Origin: Streptococcus mitis
GTDB lineage: Bacteria; Bacillota; Bacilli; Lactobacillales; Streptococcaceae
Direction: 5' to 3'
Assembly (NCBI RefSeq): GCF_000722695.1
Contig: NZ_JPFU01000008.1
Span: 1 to 64,000 of the forward strand
Length of the DNA stretch: 64,000 bases
Shown here: positions 29,127-37,843 of the stretch, in pieces
How positions within the stretch are numbered: position 1 is the first letter of the stretch
How the letters are laid out: the number at the start of each line of letters is the position of its first letter
The notes under the pieces: generated by a model
The model's input: the letters and a program-made list of their open reading frames with translations, nothing else
Databases searched by the model: none
What the model was told of the DNA's origin: nothing
Position numbers and translations under genes: made by a program

Positions 29127-29758
29127 CGCTCAACTATATGGAAATTTTAATCAAACTAGCATTGGGTCTCTTTTCGCTTGTTTTTGTTATTAATGTGACA
29201 GGAAAGGGGAACCTGGCGCCTAACTCTGCGACAGACCAAATTCAGAACTATGTTCTCGGTGGAATCATCGGTGGGGTAATTTACAATAGTTCAATCAGCA
29301 TTCTCCAGTATGCAGTGATTTTGATGATGTGGACGATTTTGGTCTTGACCCTCAAATGGCTCAATAACAATGTTCGTTTTGTCAAACGCTTGATTGATGG
29401 CAAGCCAACTCTCCTCATCAAAAATGGGAAGATTGACCCAGAAGCCTGCCGTTCAGTTGGTTTGTCTGCATCGGATGTAGCCCTCAAACTTCGTAGTCAA
29501 GGGATTTTCCAGATGAAACAAGTCAAACGAGCTGTGCAGGAGCAAAATGGCCAACTTATCGTGGTCCAAATGGGAGATGAAAATCCTAAGTATCCAGTTG
29601 TGACTGACGGTGTGATTCAAGTTGATGTTTTGGAGTCGATTGGTCGTAGCGAAGAGTGGCTGCTTGATAATCTTAGCAAGCAAGGGCATGACAATGTAGC
29701 CAATATCTTTATCGCTGAGTATGACAAGGGTGCTGTTACAGTCGTAACCTATGAATAA
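29123..29758 (+). CDS. DUF421 (YetF-like) membrane protein
   Basis: 211 residues: three N-terminal helices (LALGLFSLVFVINVTGKG, YVLGGIIGGVIYNSSIS, YAVILMMWTILVLTLKWL) and a cytoplasmic DUF421 domain with the PTLLIKNGKI and QLIVVQMG strands. Overlaps the DUF3290 gene by 4 bp. Function is unknown; the pair is conserved across Firmicutes. Confidence 0.87.
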   Translation: MTLNYMEILIKLALGLFSLVFVINVTGKGNLAPNSATDQIQNYVLGGIIGGVIYNSSISILQYAVILMMWTILVLTLKWLNNNVRFVKRLIDGKPTLLIKNGKIDPEACRSVGLSASDVALKLRSQGIFQMKQVKRAVQEQNGQLIVVQMGDENPKYPVVTDGVIQVDVLESIGRSEEWLLDNLSKQGHDNVANIFIAEYDKGAVTVVTYE

Positions 29759-29776
29759 GAAAAACCTGGGGTCTTG

Positions 29777-29925
29777 TACTCTTCAAAAATCTCTTCAAAC
29801 TGCGTCAACGTCGCCTTGCCGTATGTAGGTTACTGACTTCGTCAGTTCTATCTACAACCTCAAAGCAGTGCTTTGAGCAACCTGCGGCTAGTTTCCTAGT
29901 TTGCTCTTTGATTTTCATTGAGTAT
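29777..29925 (-). repeat. BOX element (boxA-boxB-boxC arrangement)
   Basis: About 149 bp. On the minus strand it contains ACGGCAAGGCGACG, the boxA core used as the BOX-PCR primer site. A CAAAGCACTGCTTTG hairpin (boxB-like) and ends in the ATACTCAATGAAAATC / GAAGAGTAC pair are also visible. It lies between DUF421 and the ABC exporter genes. Confidence 0.85.
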
Positions 29926-29963
29926 TGGCCTCAGGTTTCCATTTGCAATCAGAGAGGGATTTT

Positions 29964-31709
29964 ATGTCCATTATTCAAAAACTTTGGTGGTTTTTCAAGT
30001 TAGAAAAACGCCGTTATCTAGTCGGGATTGTGGCCCTGGTCTTGGTTTCCGTCCTCAATCTAATTCCCCCAATGGTTATGGGGCGGGTCATTGATGCCAT
30101 CACTTCGGGGCAATTAAGCCAGCAGGACTTGCTTTTGAACCTCCTTTATCTGCTTCTTGCAGCTTTGGGTATGTACTATCTACGCTATGTTTGGCGCATG
30201 TATATCCTTGGGACTTCCTATCGTCTGGGGCAGATTATGCGCTCTCGCTTATTTGAGCATTTCACAAAAATGTCTCCAACCTTTTATCAAACCTATCGGA
30301 CGGGGGACCTGATGGCGCATGCCACCAATGATATCAATGCCTTAACTCGTTTGGCAGGGGGAGGGGTCATGTCAGCGGTGGATGCCTCTATCACAGCTTT
30401 GGTGACCTTGTTGACCATGCTCTTTAGCATTTCATGGCAGATGACCTTGGTTGCCATTCTTCCCCTGCCTTTCATGGCTTATGCGACCAGTCGTTTAGGG
30501 AGAAAGACCCACAAGGCCTTTGGCGAATCCCAAGCTGCCTTTTCCGAACTTAATAACAAGGTACAGGAGTCCGTATCAGGTATCAAAGTGACCAAGTCTT
30601 TCGGTTACCAGGCGAACGAGCTAAAGTCCTTTCAGGCAGTCAATGAATTGACCTTCCAAAAGAACCTACAAACCATGAAATACGATAGTCTCTTTGACCC
30701 CATGGTTCTCTTATTTGTTGGTTCCTCCTATGTTTTAACGCTCTTGGTAGGCTCTTTGATGGTTCAGAAAGGGCAGATTACGGTTGGGAATCTAGTTACC
30801 TTTATAAGCTACTTGGATATGCTGGTTTGGCCTCTCATGGCCATCGGCTTCCTCTTTAATATTACCCAGCGAGGGAAGGTTTCTTACCAGCGGATTGAGG
30901 AACTCTTGTCTCAGGAATCACCTGTACAAGACCCTGAGTTTCTTTTAGATGGTATTGAAAATGGGCGCTTGCAGTATGCCATTGATAGCTTTGCCTTTGA
31001 AAATGAGGAAACGCTGACAAATGTTCACTTTAGTTTGGAAAAAGGGCAAACACTGGGCTTGGTCGGGCAAACAGGCTCTGGGAAAACGTCCTTGATCAAA
31101 CTCCTCTTGCGTGAATACGATGTGGATAAGGGAGCTATTTATCTGAATGACCACGATATTCGGGACTATCGTCTGACAGATCTTCGTAGTCTTATGGGCT
31201 ATGTTCCTCAGGACCAGTTTCTCTTTGCGACTTCGATTTTAGACAATATCCGCTTTGGCAATCCTAACTTGTCCCTTTCAGCGGTCGAGGAAGCGACCAA
31301 GCTAGCTCAAGTTTACCAAGATATTGTAGCCATGCCTCAGGGATTTGATACGTTGATTGGTGAAAAGGGAGTTAGTCTTTCTGGTGGTCAAAAGCAACGT
31401 CTGGCTATGAGTCGGGCTATGATTTTAGACCCTGATATCTTGATTTTAGATGATTCCTTGTCCGCCGTGGATGCCAAGACAGAGTATGCGATTATCGACA
31501 ATCTCAAGGAGACGCGTAAGGACAAGACAACCATTATTACAGCTCATCGCCTCAGTGCAGTTGTCCATGCAGATTTGATTTTAGTCCTGCAAAATGGACA
31601 GATTATCGAACGAGGCAGGCACGATGACCTGCTAGCCTTGGATGGCTGGTATGCCCAAACCTACCAGTCTCAGCAGCTGGAAATGAAGGGAGAAGAAGAT
31701 GCAGAATAA
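29964..31709 (+). CDS. heterodimeric ABC exporter subunit A
   Basis: 581 residues from ATG 29964 (GAGAGGG upstream); the longer frame from 29925 begins inside the BOX element. Six membrane helices (about 1-310), then an ABC domain with Walker A GQTGSGKTS, signature LSGGQKQRL and Walker B ILILDDSLSAVD, where the catalytic Glu is Asp. The partner gene has a normal DEA. Such pairs have one degenerate ATP site and export drugs or lipids. Overlaps the partner by 11 bp. Confidence 0.92.
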   Translation: MSIIQKLWWFFKLEKRRYLVGIVALVLVSVLNLIPPMVMGRVIDAITSGQLSQQDLLLNLLYLLLAALGMYYLRYVWRMYILGTSYRLGQIMRSRLFEHFTKMSPTFYQTYRTGDLMAHATNDINALTRLAGGGVMSAVDASITALVTLLTMLFSISWQMTLVAILPLPFMAYATSRLGRKTHKAFGESQAAFSELNNKVQESVSGIKVTKSFGYQANELKSFQAVNELTFQKNLQTMKYDSLFDPMVLLFVGSSYVLTLLVGSLMVQKGQITVGNLVTFISYLDMLVWPLMAIGFLFNITQRGKVSYQRIEELLSQESPVQDPEFLLDGIENGRLQYAIDSFAFENEETLTNVHFSLEKGQTLGLVGQTGSGKTSLIKLLLREYDVDKGAIYLNDHDIRDYRLTDLRSLMGYVPQDQFLFATSILDNIRFGNPNLSLSAVEEATKLAQVYQDIVAMPQGFDTLIGEKGVSLSGGQKQRLAMSRAMILDPDILILDDSLSAVDAKTEYAIIDNLKETRKDKTTIITAHRLSAVVHADLILVLQNGQIIERGRHDDLLALDGWYAQTYQSQQLEMKGEEDAE

Positions 31710-33441
31710 GAAAGAACAATGGACTGTATTGAAGCGCTTGATGTCCTATCTCAAGCCTTACGGCCTCCTGACCTTTTTGGCACTCGGTTTTCTCCTAGCG
31801 ACGACGGTCATTAAAAGTGTCATTCCCCTTGTGGCTTCCCACTTTATCGACCAGTATCTCAGCAATCTCAATCAACTTGCCGTTACCGTTTTGCTGGCCT
31901 ACTATGGCCTTTATATCCTACAAACGCTGGTCCAGTATGTCGGCAATCTTCTCTTTGCGCGGGTGTCTTACAGTATTGTTAGGGATATTCGTCGAGATGC
32001 CTTTGCCAATATGGAGAAGCTGGGCATGTCTTATTTTGACAAGACGCCAGCAGGCTCTATCGTCTCTCGTTTGACAAATGACACCGAGACTATCAGTGAT
32101 ATGTTTTCAGGGATTTTATCCAGTTTTATCTCAGCAGTTTTCATCTTTCTGACAACCCTTTATACCATGTTGGTGCTGGATTTTCGTTTGACAGCATTAG
32201 TATTGCTCTTTCTCCCCTTGATTTTCCTTTTGGTCAATCTCTATCGGAAAAAATCAGTGAAAATCATTGAGAAAACCAGAAGTCTCTTGTCAGATATCAA
32301 TAGCAAGCTGGCTGAAAACATCGAGGGAATCAGAATAATCCAGGCCTTTAATCAAGAGAAGCGCCTGCAGGCAGAATTTGATGAAATTAACCAAGAACAC
32401 TTGGTCTATGCCAACCGTTCTGTGGCCTTGGATGCCCTCTTTTTACGTCCTGCCATGAGTTTGCTGAAACTCCTAGGCTATGCTGTCTTGATGGCCTACT
32501 TTGGCTATCGTGGACTTTATCTGGGAATAACAGCAGGAACCATGTATGCCTTTATCCAGTACATCAACCGCCTTTTTGACCCCTTGATTGAAGTAACGCA
32601 AAACTTTTCAACCTTGCAAACGTCCATGGTGTCTGCAGGCCGTGTCTTTGCCTTGATTGATGAGAGGACCTATGAGCCCCTTCAAAAAGATGGGCAAGCC
32701 AAAGTCCAAGAAGGCAATATTCGTTTTGAACATGTGTGTTTTTCATATGACGGGAAACATCCGATTCTGGATGATATTTCCTTTTCAGTTAACAGGGGAG
32801 AAACCATTGCCTTTGTAGGTCATACAGGTTCTGGGAAATCGTCTATTATCAATGTCCTTATGCGCTTTTATGAATTCCAGTCAGGGCGAGTTCTCTTGGA
32901 TGGTGTGGATATTAGAGACTACAGTCAGGAAGAGTTGAGAAAGAACATTGGGCTGGTCTTGCAAGATCCCTTCCTCTATCACGGGACTATCAAGTCCAAT
33001 ATCGCCATGTACCAAGACATTAGTGATGATCAGGTTCAGGCTGCAGCTGCCTTTGTCGATGCAGATTCCTTTATCCAAGAACTTCCGCAGGGTTACGACT
33101 CCCCTGTGTCTGAGCGTGGTTCGAGTTTTTCAACTGGTCAACGCCAGCTTCTTGCCTTTGCCAGAACAGTAGCTAGTCAGCCTAAAATCTTGATTTTGGA
33201 TGAAGCGACAGCCAATATTGACTCTGAAACAGAAAGCTTAGTTCAAGCTTCTCTGGCTAAGATGAGACAGGGGCGGACAACCATTGCCATCGCTCACCGC
33301 CTTTCTACTATCCAAGATGCCAACTGCATCTATGTCTTGGACAAGGGGCGCATTATCGAGAGTGGCACTCATGAGGAACTCTTGGCTCTGGGAGGAACCT
33401 ATCACAAGATGTATAGTTTGCAAGCAGGAGCCATGTCCTAA
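31699..33441 (+). CDS. heterodimeric ABC exporter subunit B
   Basis: 580 residues. Six membrane helices, then Walker A GHTGSGKSS, the signature FSTGQRQLLA (degenerate LSGGQ) and canonical Walker B ILILDEATANID. It complements the A subunit: its Walker motifs pair with the partner's good signature. The two together resemble the second, non-PatAB multidrug ABC pair found in pneumococci at this place. Confidence 0.92.
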   Translation: MQNKKEQWTVLKRLMSYLKPYGLLTFLALGFLLATTVIKSVIPLVASHFIDQYLSNLNQLAVTVLLAYYGLYILQTLVQYVGNLLFARVSYSIVRDIRRDAFANMEKLGMSYFDKTPAGSIVSRLTNDTETISDMFSGILSSFISAVFIFLTTLYTMLVLDFRLTALVLLFLPLIFLLVNLYRKKSVKIIEKTRSLLSDINSKLAENIEGIRIIQAFNQEKRLQAEFDEINQEHLVYANRSVALDALFLRPAMSLLKLLGYAVLMAYFGYRGLYLGITAGTMYAFIQYINRLFDPLIEVTQNFSTLQTSMVSAGRVFALIDERTYEPLQKDGQAKVQEGNIRFEHVCFSYDGKHPILDDISFSVNRGETIAFVGHTGSGKSSIINVLMRFYEFQSGRVLLDGVDIRDYSQEELRKNIGLVLQDPFLYHGTIKSNIAMYQDISDDQVQAAAAFVDADSFIQELPQGYDSPVSERGSSFSTGQRQLLAFARTVASQPKILILDEATANIDSETESLVQASLAKMRQGRTTIAIAHRLSTIQDANCIYVLDKGRIIESGTHEELLALGGTYHKMYSLQAGAMS

Positions 33442-33463
33442 TACTCTTTGATTTTCATTAAGT
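33441..33463 (-). repeat. BOX terminal fragment
   Basis: ATACTCTTTGATTTTCATTA resembles one BOX end but no boxA core follows. A truncated or solo end. Confidence 0.5.
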
Positions 33464-33571
33464 GTAAGAAGGAAATCATTCAAATTACAGATTTCTTTCA
33501 CCGCCTTTTCCATTTTGTGGTATAATGAAAAATGTTGACAAATAGTATAATAAAAACAAAGGAGAAACAGC

Positions 33572-34264
33572 ATGCTGAAATGGGAAGACTTGCCCGTGGA
33601 AATGCAATCAAGCGAGGTTGAGTCTTACTACCAGCTTGTCTCTAAAAGGAAGGGTTCGCTGATTTTCAAGCGTTGTTTGGACTGGGTTCTAGCCTTGGTC
33701 TTACTGGTTCTGGCCTCACCCATCTTTCTCATCTTGAGCATTTGGATCAAGTTGGATAGCAAGGGGCCAGTGATTTACAAACAAGAGCGCGTGACCCAGT
33801 ACAATCGATCTTTCAAGATTTGGAAGTTTCGTACTATGGTAACGGATGCGGATAAAAAAGGCAGTCTGGTGACTTCTGCTAACGATAGCCGCATTACCAA
33901 GGTTGGCAATTTTATCCGCCGTGTGCGTTTGGACGAACTGCCTCAACTGGTCAATGTTCTTAAAGGCGAGATGTCCTTTGTAGGGACGCGTCCTGAAGTG
34001 CCACGCTACACGGAACAGTACAGCCCTGAAATGATGGCGACCTTGCTCTTGCCAGCAGGGATTACTTCTCCAGCTAGCATCAACTACAAGGATGAGGACA
34101 CCATCATCAGTCAAATGACGGAGAAAGGTCTGTCGGTTGACCAAGTCTATGTCGAACACGTCCTTCCTGAAAAGATGCGCTATAACCTCGACTATCTCCG
34201 AGAATTTAGTTTCCTTGGAGACATCAAAATCATGTTTCAAACCGTGTTTGAAGTGCTAAAATAA
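33572..34264 (+). CDS. initiating sugar-phosphate transferase (polyprenyl-phosphate type)
   Basis: 230 residues. A membrane helix (LDWVLALVLLVLASPIFLILSIWI, about 34-57) is followed by the bacterial sugar transferase domain: GPVIYKQERVT, FKIWKFRTM, RVRLDELPQLVNVLKGEMSFVGTRPE. Family members move a sugar-1-phosphate onto undecaprenyl phosphate. With the following aminotransferase it matches the pneumococcal pair proposed to make and load AATGal, the first sugar of the teichoic-acid repeat. A TGTGGTATAAT extended -10 lies near 33515-33525. Confidence 0.85.
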   Translation: MLKWEDLPVEMQSSEVESYYQLVSKRKGSLIFKRCLDWVLALVLLVLASPIFLILSIWIKLDSKGPVIYKQERVTQYNRSFKIWKFRTMVTDADKKGSLVTSANDSRITKVGNFIRRVRLDELPQLVNVLKGEMSFVGTRPEVPRYTEQYSPEMMATLLLPAGITSPASINYKDEDTIISQMTEKGLSVDQVYVEHVLPEKMRYNLDYLREFSFLGDIKIMFQTVFEVLK

Positions 34265-34306
34265 AGTAGTCATGAGAAAATGAGTACAGATAAAAGGAGC
34301 AAATCA

Positions 34307-35536
34307 ATGCCAAATTACAATATTCCATTTTCACCACCCGATATTACGGAAGCAGAAATTGCTGAAGTAGCGGATACCCTGCGTTCTGGTTGGATCACAA
34401 CAGGTCCTAAGACAAAAGAACTAGAGCGTCGCTTGTCTCAATACACACAGACGCCTAAGACTGTCTGTCTCAACTCTGCGACTGCCGCTCTTGAGTTGAT
34501 TTTGCGTGTCTTGGAAGTGGGACCTGGTGATGAAGTCATTGTTCCAGCCATGACCTATACAGCTTCATGTAGTGTCATCACTCACGTGGGAGCAACCCCT
34601 GTCATGGTGGATATCCAAGCAGATACTTTTGAGATGGACTATGACTTGCTTGAGCAAGTCATTACTGAAAAGACTAAAGTGATTATTCCGGTTGAGCTTG
34701 CGGGGATTGTTTGCGACTATGACCGTTTGTTCCAAGTTGTGGAGAAGAAACGGGATCTCTTTACCGCTTCAAGCAAGTGGCAAAAGGCCTTTAACCGTAT
34801 TGTGATTGTTTCTGATAGTGCCCATGCTTTGGGATCAACTTATAAAGGACAACCAGCTGGTTCTATCGCTGACTTTACCTCTTTCTCTTTCCATGCCGTT
34901 AAGAACTTTACAACGGCAGAGGGTGGAAGTGCCACTTGGAAATCCAATCCAGCGATTGATGATGAGGATATGTACAAAGAATTCCAAATTCTTTCCCTTC
35001 ACGGTCAAACTAAAGATGCTCTTGCTAAGATGCAGCTGGGTTCATGGGAATACGATATCGTCACACCAGCCTACAAGTGCAACATGACCGATATCATGGC
35101 TTCGCTTGGTTTGGTACAATTGGACCGTTACCCAAGTTTGCTACAACGTCGTAAGGACATCGTGGACCGCTATGATCGTGGTTTTGCAGGTTCTCGTATC
35201 CGTCCATTGGCACACAAGACTGATAGTGTCGAATCTTCACGCCACCTCTACATCACCCATGTAGAAGGTGCTAGCCTAGAAGAACGCAATCTCATCATCC
35301 AAGAATTGGCCAAAGCAGGAATTGCAAGTAACGTCCACTACAAACCACTTCCGCTCTTGACAGCCTATAAGAATCTTGGCTTTGATATGGCCAACTATCC
35401 CAAGGCCTATGCCTTCTTTGAAAATGAAATTACGCTTCCACTTCATACTAAACTAAGCGATGAAGAAGTAGACTATATCATTGAGACTTTCAAAACAGTT
35501 TCTGAAAAAGTGCTAACTTTATCAAAAAAATCGTAA
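34307..35536 (+). CDS. DegT/DnrJ/EryC1-family sugar aminotransferase
   Basis: 409 residues from ATG 34307 (AAAGGAG 7 bp upstream). The PLP lysine is in SFSFHAVKNFTTAEGG; the phosphate-binding part is NSATAALEL. Such enzymes add an amino group at C4 of a keto-deoxy nucleotide sugar. Adjacent to the sugar transferase, it would make UDP-AATGal for teichoic acids (spr1654-like; inference from context). An insertion near 145-165 (DRLFQVVEKKRDLFTASSKW) lengthens it relative to short family members. Confidence 0.87.
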   Translation: MPNYNIPFSPPDITEAEIAEVADTLRSGWITTGPKTKELERRLSQYTQTPKTVCLNSATAALELILRVLEVGPGDEVIVPAMTYTASCSVITHVGATPVMVDIQADTFEMDYDLLEQVITEKTKVIIPVELAGIVCDYDRLFQVVEKKRDLFTASSKWQKAFNRIVIVSDSAHALGSTYKGQPAGSIADFTSFSFHAVKNFTTAEGGSATWKSNPAIDDEDMYKEFQILSLHGQTKDALAKMQLGSWEYDIVTPAYKCNMTDIMASLGLVQLDRYPSLLQRRKDIVDRYDRGFAGSRIRPLAHKTDSVESSRHLYITHVEGASLEERNLIIQELAKAGIASNVHYKPLPLLTAYKNLGFDMANYPKAYAFFENEITLPLHTKLSDEEVDYIIETFKTVSEKVLTLSKKS

Positions 35537-35543
35537 AAAAGTC

Positions 35544-35829
35544 TTGACAAAGAAAAACAAAGTATTAAAATAAGTTCAACAAATCAGAAAAGTAACTATT
35601 TTTGATCTTCAGGGAGCCTGTGGTGATTGTGAACAGGTGGTTGGAATTAGTGAAAGTGGGCTGATTTTAAAAATGAATTTGAAACAATGAAAATTCGGTG
35701 CGCACACCTTACAGTGCAACTTGTTGTTAGACAAGGCAGAGATGTAAAGGAATAGTCCCTTTATAATTGAGGTGGCACCGCGTTACCAACGCCCTCACAT
35801 GGAAGCATATTCTGTGTGTGGGCTTTTTT
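35544..35829 (+). promoter_or_regulatory. Trp T-box leader 1 (before the stand-alone trpB)
   Basis: Promoter TTGACA (35544-35549) with TAAAAT (35566-35571). Stem I closes with AAATCAG/CTGATTT; the specifier-loop 3' side is GAAAGTGGG, giving TGG (Trp). The T-box GAGGTGGCACCGCG lies at 35769-35782 and a terminator CCCTCACA.../TGTGTGGGC plus T-run at 35792-35829. Uncharged tRNA-Trp should allow read-through into the downstream trpB. Confidence 0.85.
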
Positions 35830-35884
35830 CTATCCGTCGTTTTGTTTATTTTTTATTAGGGCGTTAAGTCGCTTTGATGAACTT

Positions 35885-35989
35885 ATACTCAATGAAAATC
35901 AAAGAGCAAACTAGGAAACTAGCCGCAGGCTGTACTTGAGTACGGCAAGGCGACGTTGACGTGGTTTGAATTTGATTTTCGAAGAGTAT
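35885..35989 (+). repeat. BOX element lacking boxB
   Basis: ATACTCAATGAAAATC at one end, ACGGCAAGGCGACG in the middle and GAAGAGTAT at the other end, about 105 bp without the boxB hairpin. It sits between the T-box terminator and trpB. Confidence 0.85.
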
Positions 35990-36068
35990 TGAGTTCTATC
36001 TGCAGCTCCTTGCCTACTACTAAAAGCAAACAAAAAGGCCGGATTCATACAGAAAGAGGAAAAATTTT

Positions 36069-37247
36069 ATGACAACTAAAGGTTATTTTGGACAATTTGG
36101 TGGTAGTTTTGTACCGGAGCCGATTCAGGCTTTGTTGGATGAGTTGGAAGTGACATTTGACAAGTACAAGGATGATCCAGAATTTTTGGCAGAATTTCGC
36201 CATTACTTAAAGGACTATTCAGGTCGCGAAACACCGCTCTATTTTGCAGAAAGTTTGACAGAGCACCTAGGTGGAGCTAAGATTTATCTCAAGCGCGAAG
36301 ACCTTAACCACCTTGGTTCTCACAAGCTTAACAACGTTTTAGGGCAAATCCTTCTTGCCAAACGTATGGGCAAAAAACGAGTAATCGCAGAAACAGGAGC
36401 TGGTCAGCACGGTGTTGCGACAGCAGCGGCTGCAGCTAAGTTTGGTATGGCCTGTGATGTCTACATGGGGGCAGAGGATGTGGAACGTCAACGTCTCAAT
36501 GTCTTCCGAATGGAGATGATGGGAGCAACTGTTCACGCAGTTGAAACAGGGACTCGTACCCTCAAAGATGCTGTTGATGCAGCCTTTGGAGCATGGATGA
36601 ATGATTTGGAAGCCTTTTATGTTCTGGGATCTGCTGTGGGACCTCACCCATATCCTACCATTGTTCATGAGTTCCAAAAGGTCATCAGTGAAGAATCTCG
36701 TCGTCAAATCTTAGAAAAAGAAGGTCGTTTACCAGACTACGTTATTGCCTGTGTAGGTGGTGGTTCTAATGCTATTGGTGCATTTTCTCAGTATGTGGCT
36801 GATGAAGAAGTTAAATTGGTTGGGGTTGAAGCTGCTGGTCACGGACTTGACACAGACAAACACGCATCAACTATGACAAAAGGTAGTATCGGAATTGTTG
36901 ACGGTATGAAGACCTATGCAGTCTTTAAGGAAGACGGAGAGCTAGCTCCAGTTTACTCTATCTCAGCTGGATTGGACTATCCAGGGGTTGGCCCAGAACA
37001 CGCCTACTTCAAAGATTCAGGTCGCGTGGAATATGTCGCTGCGACAGATGAAGAAGCTGTTCAAGCCCTGCTCCTTCTAAGCAAGACTGAAGGGATTATC
37101 CCAGCCATTGAAAGCTCACACGCTATAGCAGAAGCAGTTAAACGCGCACCGAAACTAAGTAAAGACGACATTATCATCATCAATGTCTCTGGTCGTGGAG
37201 ACAAGGACGTAGCTGCGATTGCAGACTACCTAGAAGCTAAAAAATAA
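36069..37247 (+). CDS. stand-alone tryptophan synthase beta subunit paralogue
   Basis: 392 residues. PLP Lys86 in HLGSHKLNN (the operon copy has HTGAHKINN), catalytic Glu108 in [18 protein letters not shown] for the PLP phosphate and [10 protein letters not shown]. All catalytic residues are kept. Many stretches ([29 protein letters not shown]) resemble the enterobacterial TrpB more than the operon TrpB at 42111. No trpA is adjacent. It is preceded by a Trp-specific T-box, so it is induced by tryptophan starvation. It may make Trp from indole and serine; the exact role is open. Confidence 0.85.
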   Translation: MTTKGYFGQFGGSFVPEPIQALLDELEVTFDKYKDDPEFLAEFRHYLKDYSGRETPLYFAESLTEHLGGAKIYLKREDLNHLGSHKLNNVLGQILLAKRMGKKRVIAETGAGQHGVATAAAAAKFGMACDVYMGAEDVERQRLNVFRMEMMGATVHAVETGTRTLKDAVDAAFGAWMNDLEAFYVLGSAVGPHPYPTIVHEFQKVISEESRRQILEKEGRLPDYVIACVGGGSNAIGAFSQYVADEEVKLVGVEAAGHGLDTDKHASTMTKGSIGIVDGMKTYAVFKEDGELAPVYSISAGLDYPGVGPEHAYFKDSGRVEYVAATDEEAVQALLLLSKTEGIIPAIESSHAIAEAVKRAPKLSKDDIIIINVSGRGDKDVAAIADYLEAKK

Positions 37248-37494
37248 TAGATGGAAAAATTACAGTCCTTTCTCTCACAGAGAGCTTGTGGTTGCTGGAA
37301 ACAAGCAGAGAAAACTGTAAGGTTGGGTCCATCTGAAATAAGAGAAGAAAACATAATTCTCAAGGGAGTGCCCTTTATCGCACAGCCTGTTACAGGAGGT
37401 ATCTGAGACAGGAATGAGAGATAGGAGAAATCCTATAATTGAGGTGGCACCGCGAATTTCGTCCTCACGCAAGTTATTTTGCGTGGGGATTTTT
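37248..37494 (+). promoter_or_regulatory. Trp T-box leader 2 (before trpEGDCFBA)
   Basis: Stem I begins at the base after the stop of the preceding trpB: AGATGGA pairs with TCCATCT, ACAGT with ACTGT, leaving the specifier loop AAGGTTGGG with TGG (Trp). The T-box GAGGTGGCACCGCG is at 37441-37454 and the terminator CCTCACGCAA/TTGCGTGGGG plus T-run at 37463-37494. No convincing promoter is visible between gene and stem, so it may depend on transcription from leader 1. Confidence 0.9.
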
Positions 37495-37552
37495 ATATAT
37501 TTACCGCAGATATTGCGATTAATTTTTTAAATATTTTCAATAAATAGGTCGT

Positions 37553-37796
37553 TATAGAATATTTACGAACGAAGTGAGTTTCTAAAAGATGTTTCCCGCC
37601 ATAGTGGTATCCTAATAGAAGCAAATATACTTCTATAGGATGGAATTTTTGAGAGTAAAATAGTTCGGGGAACTATTTTAGCCTGAGCCTAGAAATGAAT
37701 GAGCGAGGAGCTCAAAAATTAGGTCTTTCATTTCATGGATTTCTAAAATCATCCACTGGATAATTTTACCTCCCGTCCGCACTGTTTAAGGGAAAT
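37553..37796. repeat. structured repeat, copy 2 (in the trpE leader)
   Basis: About 244 bp with the same ordered blocks as 24737-24914. Stems differ in sequence but are kept: CCTAATAGAAG/CTTCTATAGG (37611-37639), AAAATAGTTC/GAACTATTTT (37657-37680), ATTTTTGAG/CTCAAAAAT, TTTCCC/GGGAAA. Extra sequence is inserted before CCCGTCCGCACT. Relative to its gene it lies in the opposite orientation to copy 1. Confidence 0.75.
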
Positions 37797-37843
37797 AGAA
37801 AAAAGATAAAAAATTAAAAATAAGGAACTGAAAGGGAAATACA

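Noticed and set aside
29925-29963. Upstream TTG start for ABC exporter subunit A
   Set aside because: It begins at the BOX edge and gives a non-conserved extension; ATG 29964 has a ribosome site.
33716-34240. 174-codon antisense frame
   Set aside because: Shadow of the sugar-transferase gene, which has a complete family signature.
36339-36707. 122-codon antisense frame inside the stand-alone trpB
   Set aside because: No ribosome site and it lies fully within conserved trpB sequence.
37553-37796. Structured repeat read as a third riboswitch of the trp operon
   Set aside because: The other copy lies in the opposite orientation relative to its gene, so a fixed cis-regulatory role is unlikely.
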